Origin: Paenibacillus sp.
GTDB lineage: Bacteria > Bacillota > Bacilli > Paenibacillales > NBRC-103111
Length of the DNA stretch: 64,000 bases
Assembly (NCBI GenBank): GCA_031180825.1
Contig: JAPSLM010000004.1
Location: forward strand, 124,001 to 188,000
Reading direction: 5' to 3'
The notes beneath the pieces are model-generated. The model did no database searches, had not been told where the DNA came from, and worked only from the letters and a program-made list of their open reading frames with translations. The stretch's first letter is position 1; each line of letters opens with the position of its first letter. The translations under genes were made by a program, and so were the position numbers. This document shows, in pieces, positions 45,793-53,888 of this stretch.

Positions 45793-45821
45793 TTGTTACC
45801 TCGTTTCAAATAGGGCATAAT
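45793..45821 (+). promoter_or_regulatory. Promoter of hemE-hemH-hemY-hemL
   Basis: TTGTTA at 45793-45798, 17-bp spacer, CATAAT at 45816-45821. Confidence 0.65.
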
Positions 45822-45862
45822 GGGAAGTAGACTATGGGAGTTTACGGAAAAGAGGATGCACC

Positions 45863-46936
45863 ATGAGTTATAACGATACGTTTATTCGAGCCTGTCGCAA
45901 AGAGCCTGTCGATACGCTGCCCGTATGGTATATGCGTCAAGCCGGCCGTTACGACCCCGAATACCGGAAAATCAAAGAGAAATACAGCTTGCTGGAAATT
46001 TGCCAGCAGCCGGAGCTGGCGGCCGAGGTCACCTTAATGCCGGTCAAAAAGCTGGGCGTGGATGCGGCGATTTTATATTCGGACATTATGAATCCGGTCG
46101 CTTCCATCGGCATCGATTTTGATATCGTCAAAAATGTCGGTCCGGTCATCGACAATCCGATTCGCTCGGCGGCGGACGTAAACAAGCTGAGGCCGATCCA
46201 GGTGGAGCAGGATTTGCCGCATATTTTGCGGACGATCGAGATTTTGGCTGCCGAGCTGAAGGTGCCGCTGATTACGTTCGCCGGCGCGCCGTTTACGATC
46301 GCAAGCTACCTGATCGAAGGCAGGCCGTCCAAAAGCTATATCCGAACGAAAGGCTTGATGTACGGGGAACCGGAGGTATGGTTTAAGCTGATGGAGAAGC
46401 TTGGCGATATGGTGATCGCTTATCTGAAAGCGCAAATCGCCTCGGGAGCGAAAGCGGTGCAGCTTTTCGACAGCTGGGTCGGCGCACTGTCCCCCGTTGA
46501 TTTCAAAACGTACGTTCTGCCGACGATCCGCCGTATTTTCGCGGAGCTGAAGCATTTGGAGCAGCCGAAAATTTATTTCCCGGGCGTCAGCTCCGGCGAA
46601 TTGCTGCCTTATCTGCAGGGCATCGATGCCGATGTCATCGGTCTGGATTGGCGTGTGCCGATTTCGGAAGGGCGCAGGAGAGTAGGCTCGTTCTATGCGG
46701 TGCAGGGCAATCTCGACCCGTACGTATTGACCGCTCCGATGTCCGTCATTCAGGCGCAAACCAAAGCGATTATCGACGAAGGCATTCAGGAGCCCGGCTA
46801 TATTTTCAACCTGGGTCACGGACTGTTCCCGGAAGCGTCGCTGGAGAAGCTGAAAGAACTGACGGATTTCATTCACGACTATTCTCGTCAAGCTCTGAAA
46901 GCGCAAGGCTCGACGAAACAGGAAAGCGGTGTATAG
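45863..46936 (+). CDS. hemE: Uroporphyrinogen decarboxylase
   Basis: 357 residues; removes four carboxyls from uroporphyrinogen III to give coproporphyrinogen III. Signature PVWYMRQAGRYDPEYR near the N-terminus, DAAILYSDIMNP with the substrate aspartate, and QLFDSWVGALSP. Length is typical. ATG follows AAGAGGATGCACC. First gene of the second hem unit. Confidence 0.97.
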   Translation: MSYNDTFIRACRKEPVDTLPVWYMRQAGRYDPEYRKIKEKYSLLEICQQPELAAEVTLMPVKKLGVDAAILYSDIMNPVASIGIDFDIVKNVGPVIDNPIRSAADVNKLRPIQVEQDLPHILRTIEILAAELKVPLITFAGAPFTIASYLIEGRPSKSYIRTKGLMYGEPEVWFKLMEKLGDMVIAYLKAQIASGAKAVQLFDSWVGALSPVDFKTYVLPTIRRIFAELKHLEQPKIYFPGVSSGELLPYLQGIDADVIGLDWRVPISEGRRRVGSFYAVQGNLDPYVLTAPMSVIQAQTKAIIDEGIQEPGYIFNLGHGLFPEASLEKLKELTDFIHDYSRQALKAQGSTKQESGV

Positions 46937-46937
46937 C

Positions 46938-47882
46938 ATGAGCGTCGCACAGCAAAAACGGATCGGTGTTCTGGTGATGTCTTACGGAACGCCGGAAAGC
47001 CTCGATCAAGTGGAAGCTTATTATACGCATATTCGTCGCGGGAATCCCCCGACCCCGGAGCAGCTCAAGGATTTGACCGATCGCTACGAAGCGATTGTCG
47101 GAGGATTTTTCCCGCTTCGGGAAAATACGGATAAGCAGGTGCAGGCGCTGGAAGCCCGGCTGAACGAGAAATACCCGGATACGACGTTCGTATGCTATCA
47201 GGGACTAAAGCATGCGTACCCGTTCATTGAGGACGGCGTGGAGCAGATGGTGCGCGACGGGATAACGGAAGCCGTCGGCGTCGTGCTGGCGCCGCATTAT
47301 TCGGTCATGAGCGTGGGCGGATACATCAAGCGAGCGCAAGAGAAGGCGGATTCGCTGGGGCTTTCGATGCGTTTTGTGAAAAGCTACCATCTTCATCCGG
47401 CTCTGATCGAAGCGCTTGTGCAGCGGGTGGAGGAAGGCTTGAGCCGGTTCGAGGGCGTGGCGAAGGATGCAGTGAAAGTGATTTTTACGGCGCACAGCTT
47501 GCCCGAGAAAATTATTGAAATGAAAGACCCCTATCCCGATCAGCTGCTGGAAACGTCCAAAGCGATTGCCGAGAGATGCGGCATCACCCATTGGCAGTTC
47601 GGGTGGCAGAGCGCCGGACAGACCGGCGTGCCTTGGCTTGGGCCCGATATTCTCGACGTCCTGCATACGGTGAAGAAAGAGAAGCAGGCGGAGCATGTGC
47701 TCATTTGTCCGATCGGCTTTGTATCCGATCATCTGGAAGTGCTGTACGATCTCGATATTGAAGCGCAGAAGACGGCACGGGAGCTCGGACTGCGGCTGGA
47801 ACGCACCCGCTCGCTCAACACCGATCCGCTGTATATGGAAACGCTAAGCGATGTCGTTTACGCGCAGACCGAGAGGGATTGA
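46938..47882 (+). CDS. hemH: Coproporphyrin/protoporphyrin ferrochelatase
   Basis: 314-residue soluble ferrochelatase of the Bacillus type. Iron-site residues sit in FTAHSLPEKI (His) and the conserved glutamate in PIGFVSDHLEVLYDLD; VLVMSYGTPESLDQVEAYYTHIRRG is the family start. In Gram-positives this enzyme puts iron into coproporphyrin III. ATG 46938 gives the usual N-terminus; GTG 46929, overlapping the hemE stop, is possible because AGGAAAG is closer to it. No C-terminal 2Fe-2S cysteines. Confidence 0.95.
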   Translation: MSVAQQKRIGVLVMSYGTPESLDQVEAYYTHIRRGNPPTPEQLKDLTDRYEAIVGGFFPLRENTDKQVQALEARLNEKYPDTTFVCYQGLKHAYPFIEDGVEQMVRDGITEAVGVVLAPHYSVMSVGGYIKRAQEKADSLGLSMRFVKSYHLHPALIEALVQRVEEGLSRFEGVAKDAVKVIFTAHSLPEKIIEMKDPYPDQLLETSKAIAERCGITHWQFGWQSAGQTGVPWLGPDILDVLHTVKKEKQAEHVLICPIGFVSDHLEVLYDLDIEAQKTARELGLRLERTRSLNTDPLYMETLSDVVYAQTERD

Positions 47883-47886
47883 TACG

Positions 47887-49332
47887 ATGGAGGAGAACCG
47901 AAGTCCGAAGCACGTGGTGATTATTGGCGGCGGGATTACGGGCTTGAGCGCCGCTTTTTATTTAAAGCAAAGCATCGGTCCGTCCGCCGCACCCGTGAAG
48001 ATGACCATCATGGAAAAGAGCGATTCGTTCGGCGGCAAAATTCAAACGCTGAAGCGCGATGGGTTCGTCATTGAGAAGGGGCCGGATTCGTTTCTGGCCC
48101 GCAAGCTTCCGATGGTCGAGCTGACCCGTGAATTAGGACTTGAGGACCAATTGACCGGCATGAACCCGGACTCCCGAAAAACGTATATTTTGTCCGGTGG
48201 CAAGCTGCACCGGATGCCTCCCGGTCTGATGCTCGGCATACCGACCCAAATGGGGCCGTTCATGCGTACGGGGCTGCTTTCGTTCGCCGGCAAGCTCAGG
48301 GCGGCCATGGATTTGGTGCTGCCGAAGCGGACGTCGCCCGAAGACGAATCGCTCGGGCATTTCCTGGAGCGCCGGCTGGGAGCGGAAGTGCTCGGTCAGA
48401 TCGCCGAACCGCTGCTTGCGGGCATTTATGCCGGCAATACGTACAATTTGAGCCTGCGGGCGACCTTTCCGCAATTTCATGCGATTGAGCAGAAGCATCG
48501 CAGCTTGATCCTCGGGATGATGAAGAACCGCAAGACCGGCGGTGAAGAAAGCCGTACGCTTCCCGAGGTGGCGCGCAATACGATGTTTCTTTCCTATAAG
48601 GAAGGGCTGGAAACGATCGTCCATGGCTTAATCGATGCGCTTGACGACGTACGGTTCGTCAAACAGCGCGGAGTGGCCCGGGTCGAGCAGGCCGGCGGCG
48701 GATACCGCGTCATTCGCGAAGACGGTGTGGTTGAGGAAGCGGACGGGGTTATCGTGGCGCTGCCGGCTTACGGCATTTCCAAGCTGCTCGGTTCGTCCGT
48801 CCCGGAGGTCAAGGAGCTGGACCGGATCGAATACGTGTCGGTCGCCAACGTGATTCTCGCCTTTGACGAGAAGGAGCTTGGCCGCGAGCTCGATGGCTCG
48901 GGCTTCCTTGTGCCGCGACGCGAAGGGCGTTTCATTACAGCGTGTACGTGGACGTCTCAAAAGTGGCTGCACACCGCGCCGAGCGGCAAAGTGCTGCTGC
49001 GCTGCTATATCGGACGTTCCGGCGACGAACGCTGGCAGCACATGTCGGAGGACGAGATCATCCGTTCGGTACGGCGCGATTTGAAGGAAGTTATGGGGAT
49101 TACGGCAGAGCCCTTATTTACGGAAATGACGAAGCTGATCCGTTCCATGCCTCAATATCCGGTAGGTCATCTGGACCTGGTTCGCGGGGTTCGGCAGAGC
49201 CTGGCGGACAAAATGCCGGGAGTGCTGGTTACCGGAGGCGCGTTTCACGGTGTCGGACTGCCGGATTGTATCCGCCAAGGCAAGGAAGCGGCCATAGAAA
49301 TGGTGGAGCGGCTGCAGTTATCCTCAAAATAG
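47887..49332 (+). CDS. hemY: Coproporphyrinogen/protoporphyrinogen III oxidase, FAD type
   Basis: 481 residues. FAD motif VVIIGGGITGLSAAFYL near the N-terminus, GFVIEKGPDSFLARK, and the family's C-terminal GAFHGVGLPDCIRQGKEA. In Bacillota HemY (CgoX) oxidises coproporphyrinogen III to coproporphyrin III and is insensitive to diphenyl-ether inhibitors. ATG 47887 follows GAGAGGGATTG; 4 bp separate it from the hemH stop, so it is cotranscribed. Confidence 0.95.
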   Translation: MEENRSPKHVVIIGGGITGLSAAFYLKQSIGPSAAPVKMTIMEKSDSFGGKIQTLKRDGFVIEKGPDSFLARKLPMVELTRELGLEDQLTGMNPDSRKTYILSGGKLHRMPPGLMLGIPTQMGPFMRTGLLSFAGKLRAAMDLVLPKRTSPEDESLGHFLERRLGAEVLGQIAEPLLAGIYAGNTYNLSLRATFPQFHAIEQKHRSLILGMMKNRKTGGEESRTLPEVARNTMFLSYKEGLETIVHGLIDALDDVRFVKQRGVARVEQAGGGYRVIREDGVVEEADGVIVALPAYGISKLLGSSVPEVKELDRIEYVSVANVILAFDEKELGRELDGSGFLVPRREGRFITACTWTSQKWLHTAPSGKVLLRCYIGRSGDERWQHMSEDEIIRSVRRDLKEVMGITAEPLFTEMTKLIRSMPQYPVGHLDLVRGVRQSLADKMPGVLVTGGAFHGVGLPDCIRQGKEAAIEMVERLQLSSK

Positions 49333-49348
49333 GTAAGGAGTGACATGG

Positions 49349-50650
49349 ATGAACGATCAGCAAAAACGTTCCGATGCGCGTTCGGCGCGGGCGTTTGAGG
49401 AAGCGAAGCAAGTCATTCCGGGCGGAGTCAACAGTCCCGTTCGGGCGTTTAAATCGGTTGGACTGACTCCTTTGTATATGCATAAAGGGAGCGGCTCGCA
49501 CGTCTTCGATATCGACGGCAATGAATTCATCGATTATATCGGCTCATGGGGCCCGCTCATTATGGGACATGCCCACCCGGAGGTCGTAGAGGCGATAAAA
49601 CGGACGGCCGAGCTCGGTACGAGCTTCGGCGCGCCGACAGAGCTGGAGACCGAGATGGCGAAGCTGGTTATCGAGAGAATGCCTTCCATCGAGCTCGTAC
49701 GGATGGTCAGCTCCGGAACGGAAGCGACGATGAGCGCTCTCAGACTTGCCCGCGGCTATACGGGAAGAAGTAAAATTCTGAAGTTCGAAGGATGCTACCA
49801 CGGACATGCGGACTCGCTGCTGATCAAAGCGGGTTCCGGAGTTGCCACCCTCGGCTTGCCCGATAGCCCCGGCGTACCCGAAAGCGTAGCGGTCAACACG
49901 ATTACGGTGCCGTACAACGATCTGGATTCTGTACGTACGGCTTTCGCGCATTTCGGCGAAGACATCGCCGCCGTGATTGTCGAGCCGGTGGCCGGAAATA
50001 TGGGCGTCGTGCTGCCGCTTCCCGGCTTCTTGGAAGGCTTGCGGGAGATCACGGCTTCCTACGGCAGTCTGCTGATTTTTGACGAGGTCATGACCGGCTT
50101 CCGCGTAGGCTTGAACAGCGCGCAAGGACGGTTTGGCATTACGCCGGATCTTACCTGCTTGGGTAAAGTTATCGGCGGAGGGCTGCCGGTAGGGGCATAC
50201 GGAGGCAAACGGGAGATTATGGAGCGAATTGCCCCGTCAGGCCCGATTTATCAGGCCGGAACATTATCCGGGAACCCATTGGCGATGGCTGCGGGATATG
50301 CGACGCTTAAGCTGCTGGGAGCACCCGGCGTTTATGAAGAGCTGGAACGCAAGTCTGCCCGTCTGGAGGAAGGATTCCTCCAAAATGCCCGCAAGCTGGG
50401 CGTTCCAATGACGATCAACCGGATTGCCTCGATGGTTTGCCCGTTCTTTACCGACCAACAGGTGAGCAATTACGAAATGGCAAAACAATCGGACTTGAAC
50501 AAGTTCAACCGCTATTTTGGATTGCTGCTCGACTACGGCGTCAGCATTCCTCCTTCCCAATTCGAAGGCATGTTCGTTTCGGCGGCGCACTCTGACGACG
50601 ATATCGAAGCGACGATCGAAGCGCATGACAAAGCGCTCAAGCAGCTATAA
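49349..50650 (+). CDS. hemL: Glutamate-1-semialdehyde 2,1-aminomutase
   Basis: 433 residues; a class III PLP aminotransferase that turns glutamate semialdehyde, the HemA product, into aminolevulinate. PLP lysine is in [30 protein letters not shown] and [18 protein letters not shown] are family blocks. ATG 49349 follows AAGGAGTGACATGG; a GTG three codons earlier would be too near that site. End of the cluster, followed by a strong terminator. Confidence 0.97.
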   Translation: MNDQQKRSDARSARAFEEAKQVIPGGVNSPVRAFKSVGLTPLYMHKGSGSHVFDIDGNEFIDYIGSWGPLIMGHAHPEVVEAIKRTAELGTSFGAPTELETEMAKLVIERMPSIELVRMVSSGTEATMSALRLARGYTGRSKILKFEGCYHGHADSLLIKAGSGVATLGLPDSPGVPESVAVNTITVPYNDLDSVRTAFAHFGEDIAAVIVEPVAGNMGVVLPLPGFLEGLREITASYGSLLIFDEVMTGFRVGLNSAQGRFGITPDLTCLGKVIGGGLPVGAYGGKREIMERIAPSGPIYQAGTLSGNPLAMAAGYATLKLLGAPGVYEELERKSARLEEGFLQNARKLGVPMTINRIASMVCPFFTDQQVSNYEMAKQSDLNKFNRYFGLLLDYGVSIPPSQFEGMFVSAAHSDDDIEATIEAHDKALKQL

Positions 50651-50657
50651 TGCAAAC

Positions 50658-50707
50658 ACGACGGCACGTCTGCTCCCGAAAGAGGAGAGACGTGCCGTCG
50701 TTTGTTT
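50658..50707. terminator. Terminator after hemL
   Basis: ACGACGGCACGTCT / AGACGTGCCGTCGT, 14 perfect pairs, followed by TTGTTT. Confidence 0.85.
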
Positions 50708-50740
50708 AGGCTATGACGCTGCGGATTTATGTAAAAACGT

Positions 50741-52477
50741 TCATGGTGTTTTGGCCGGCGGTACAGTCGTACCGGAAGACGATTGTCCGGGAGCTTCCGT
50801 TTGATTTGGCTGGGGTGTCGGCGTTGCAGCCGGTGCGTTCGTTTCCGCCGATTTGTCGGCCGTCTTGGGCGGTGTGCCGCTTCCGGTTCCCGGGGCCGAA
50901 GTTTCGGCAGGGGAGTTCGGGACGGTTCCCGTTGAACCTTTCCCGCTTCCTCCTGCCGTACCGCTGCCTTCCGAAGAATCGGAGCCGGTTGTTCCGTTTC
51001 CGTGCCCGGTTCCGGTTTCGGTTCCGCCTTGGCCGGAGGCGCCGCCATTCGGCGTTAGCGCCCCGCTGCCCGGGCTCGTGCCCGTCGGCGGCTTATTGTC
51101 CTGTCCGCCGGTCGGCTTCCCGGGTTCTGCCGTTCCTGTACCTGAACCGGTGCTTCCTGTGCCGGAAGCCGGAGGCTTCTCGGTCATCGGCTCTTTGGTT
51201 CCGCTGCCGCCGGGCTTCACGCTTTCGCCCTTCCCGGTACCCGTCTTGCCCGTTTCTTTCGTTTCCGGCTTAGTTGCCGCCGGCTTGGTTGTTTCCGGCT
51301 TGGTTTCGGTCTTCGTCTTTGTCTTATCCGTTTCCGCCTTTGGAGGCGGCGTCGGATTTTGCTGCTGCTTCGCCCGTTTTTCGGCTTGTTCGCGCAGGAA
51401 GTCGGGGTGGTCGTAGGAGCCGCCCGCATCGATTTTTTCGATGCCGTCCCAGACGCGATCCGCTTTAACCGATGTCGGGTCGTCGTAAACCAGAAATGCG
51501 TTAGGCAGTCTGCGTTCGCCATAACGGCTCGATGGCTTGGTAAGCAGCTCCCCGTCGACAACGAGCTCGGACGAAGCGCCTCCGTCCAAGTTGCCGGCGT
51601 TAACGCAGCCCTCTTCCAGCAGAAGATCCTGCACTTCCCTGAGCGTAGCGCCTACGCTGTGAGCCTGCCGTCCGTCGATGACGATGAAGATGACGGTGCC
51701 GTCCGCTTTTTGGCCGACAGCCGTACGCGGCCCGCGGCCCCAGCCGCCGTCGCCGCTTGTGATCAGCGGCTTGCCGTTGGCGATCAGACGCGGATGGAAA
51801 GAGACGGCCTCCGAGATCCCCATATCGCGAAGCTCGAAAATATTGTATTTTCCGACGACGAGTATCCCTTCCTTCGTAAAGCCGACGATGTGCTGCGGGA
51901 TGCTGCCGTCCTGATCCGTATAAATGACCTCGCCGCCGGAGATGATGGCGCCGAACGCCGCAAATCCGTTTCCGAGACCTTCCGGATCGTCGAAACCGCC
52001 GCCATTGACGCCGGCCACGGCCCCCGTCCGCTTGACCATCGAGGTGATTCTTTCGCCTTCCCCAGGCTTAGGGGGGGTCATGACACGGATCGTCTTGGGG
52101 TCAAAGACGTACATCTTTTTGCCTTTCCAAAATTTCCCTGAAATATCTTCAACCTTAATCAACTCATCGATGGAACGGGCCTTCGCCTGACGATCGCGAA
52201 TTTTGATCAAGCTGCTGTCCTGCTTTTCCCGTGCGGCTTCCTCGTTGAAATCCTGCAATCGTTTGACCATCAAATCCCGCTGCTCCGCGCCGACGAAAAT
52301 CCATGCCCAGCTCCGGTGCTGCGTCGTGATGACCGTTTCTGCGAGCCATTCCCTGATCTTGCCTCCAGGGGAGGTCAGAAATAAAAAGCTGGACGTTAAA
52401 AAAGTCAGCACCGTAAAGTAAAACAGCGCCTTTTTCCAACTACTCCATTGTCGTATCGTTCGCAGAGTACTGCTCAA
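50741..52477 (-). CDS. Phosphodiester glycosidase (NAGPA-domain) protein with long disordered tail
   Basis: 578 residues from TTG 52477, nine bases after GGGAGAGG; the upstream ATG 52495 has no binding site. A signal-anchor (WKKALFYFTVLTFLTSSFLFL) is followed by a domain with AVAGVNGGGFDDPEG, GRGPRTAVGQKADGTVIFIVIDGR and VNAGNLDGGASSELVVDGE, the pattern of phosphodiester glycosidase/NAGPA proteins, which act on envelope glycans. From about residue 375 the chain becomes a low-complexity tail of Lys, Thr, Pro, Glu, Gly and Ser (about 200 residues), probably wall-spanning. Substrate unknown. It converges on hemL. Confidence 0.88.
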   Translation of the reverse strand: MSSTLRTIRQWSSWKKALFYFTVLTFLTSSFLFLTSPGGKIREWLAETVITTQHRSWAWIFVGAEQRDLMVKRLQDFNEEAAREKQDSSLIKIRDRQAKARSIDELIKVEDISGKFWKGKKMYVFDPKTIRVMTPPKPGEGERITSMVKRTGAVAGVNGGGFDDPEGLGNGFAAFGAIISGGEVIYTDQDGSIPQHIVGFTKEGILVVGKYNIFELRDMGISEAVSFHPRLIANGKPLITSGDGGWGRGPRTAVGQKADGTVIFIVIDGRQAHSVGATLREVQDLLLEEGCVNAGNLDGGASSELVVDGELLTKPSSRYGERRLPNAFLVYDDPTSVKADRVWDGIEKIDAGGSYDHPDFLREQAEKRAKQQQNPTPPPKAETDKTKTKTETKPETTKPAATKPETKETGKTGTGKGESVKPGGSGTKEPMTEKPPASGTGSTGSGTGTAEPGKPTGGQDNKPPTGTSPGSGALTPNGGASGQGGTETGTGHGNGTTGSDSSEGSGTAGGSGKGSTGTVPNSPAETSAPGTGSGTPPKTADKSAETNAPAATPTPQPNQTEAPGQSSSGTTVPPAKTP

Positions 52478-52658
52478 TGTTTTAACCTCTCCCATGCATA
52501 AATTAAGGCATTTCTTGTCGAATTTTTTTTGCTTTTTTCCTATGCTATTCTATCATACGAAAAGAAGATTTAACAACTTCCGCTAGTTTGCAAGATCCGG
52601 CGGAATTGGCATTGTAACCGTTTTGCGTTCGCCGCGAAGGATTGATAGAATGACCATA

Positions 52659-52686
52659 AGCCATACATTGGAAGCCATACATTGGA
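52659..52686 (+). repeat. Perfect 14-bp tandem duplication
   Basis: AGCCATACATTGGA occurs twice head to tail. The second copy plus the next bases makes the TTGGAGG ribosome binding site of the small ORF at 52697. Confidence 0.9.
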
Positions 52687-52696
52687 GGAAGCGCTC

Positions 52697-52864
52697 ATGT
52701 TAAACCGGTACAGCCTGTTCGGTACCACGCTCGAATTAATCGTTGTGGCGGGCGTGTTTTTCATTTTGTTTGCGGGAATCGTTCTGACGGCATGGCTGCA
52801 ATGGGGCCGCCGGAAAAAACGGTCGGCATCCGAAGCCGGCCGGCCCAAGAGGCGGCTGTCATGA
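52697..52864 (+). CDS. Small single-helix membrane protein
   Basis: 55 residues: a short polar start, one membrane helix (LELIVVAGVFFILFAGIVLTA), then a strongly basic tail (WGRRKKRSASEAGRPKRR). TTGGAGG lies 8-9 nt before ATG 52697. Its stop overlaps the start of the pseudouridine synthase gene in ATGA, so the pair is translationally coupled. The upstream sequence has a tandem duplication that supplies the binding site. Function unknown. Confidence 0.7.
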   Translation: MLNRYSLFGTTLELIVVAGVFFILFAGIVLTAWLQWGRRKKRSASEAGRPKRRLS

Positions 52865-53733
52865 CCGCATGGCGCCGCAAAGGCCAATGGCTGGAATGGA
52901 CGGCGAGCGCCGAGCCTTCGAGTCTGGAAGAAGTGAAGGCGTTTCTGCCGAATGCGATTGACGAGCGAACGCTGAAGAAGCTTCGGAGCGTCTCGGGGAT
53001 CGAGATTCAGGGACGCCGTATTTTGCTGCGCCTGTTCCCCGAGGAATCGCTGCAATATATGCCGGAATGGGCGGGGATAGAAGTATTGTTCGAGGACGAC
53101 TTCTGCCTTGTGGCGGATAAGCCGGCCGGGATGAAGGTGCATCCGACCGGGGAGTCGGAGAGCGGAACGCTGCTTCATGCGGTCGGCTGGCATCTGGAGT
53201 CGACGGGACAGTCGTGCCGCCCCCGTCACATTCACCGGCTGGATGAAGACACGACCGGTCCGGTGCTGATGGCCAAATGTCCATGGGCGCAGGTCCGGTT
53301 GGACGAAGCGATGCGGGAAAAGAAGGTGGAGCGAACCTATGTGGCCCTGGTGCACGGGTCTCTATCAACGAACCGCGGCCGTGTGGATGCGCCGATCGGC
53401 CGGGACCGGCATCATGCGACACGCCGGCGCGTTTCCCCCGGGGGCGAGCGGGCCGTTACCCATTACGAAGCAGTGGAGTCATATCGTTCCGCAACGCTTG
53501 TACGGCTTCGGCTCGAAACCGGACGGACGCATCAAATCCGCGTTCACTTAAGCCATCTGGGTCATCCGTTGATCGGCGACACGCTCTACGGCGGGCGGAG
53601 CGAGGGCATGAAGAGACAGGCGCTGCACGGCGAGCGGCTGGCTTTTCTCCACCCGTGGAGCGGCGAAAGCATCGAAGTGCTTTCCCCCTGGCCCCCGGAC
53701 TTTGCTGCGCTGAACGAGCGATTGAAAAAATAG
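52861..53733 (+). CDS. RluA-family pseudouridine synthase
   Basis: 290 residues. The catalytic motif HRLDEDTTG is at 125-133 with Asp128 as nucleophile; KPAGMKVHP at 88-96 and LETGRTHQIRVHLSHLGHPLIGD are the other family blocks. The usual motif is HRLDxxTSG; Thr replaces Ser here. No S4 RNA-binding domain precedes the catalytic part. Converts uridine to pseudouridine in rRNA or tRNA; which site is unknown. ATG 52861 overlaps the upstream small ORF and is preceded by GAGGCGG. Confidence 0.9.
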   Translation: MTAWRRKGQWLEWTASAEPSSLEEVKAFLPNAIDERTLKKLRSVSGIEIQGRRILLRLFPEESLQYMPEWAGIEVLFEDDFCLVADKPAGMKVHPTGESESGTLLHAVGWHLESTGQSCRPRHIHRLDEDTTGPVLMAKCPWAQVRLDEAMREKKVERTYVALVHGSLSTNRGRVDAPIGRDRHHATRRRVSPGGERAVTHYEAVESYRSATLVRLRLETGRTHQIRVHLSHLGHPLIGDTLYGGRSEGMKRQALHGERLAFLHPWSGESIEVLSPWPPDFAALNERLKK

Positions 53734-53888
53734 TAGTCATGCTCCTTCCCCTGAAGCCATATAAATTGTAGAGACGAAGGCATAGGGCCATCTTTATTTT
53801 TATGGCAAAATCAGAATTTCGAGCTCGCCGGAGCCGATGATGCGGGATTCTGTGGAAAAGGCAGGAATTACGGAGGGAGGATTTTACA

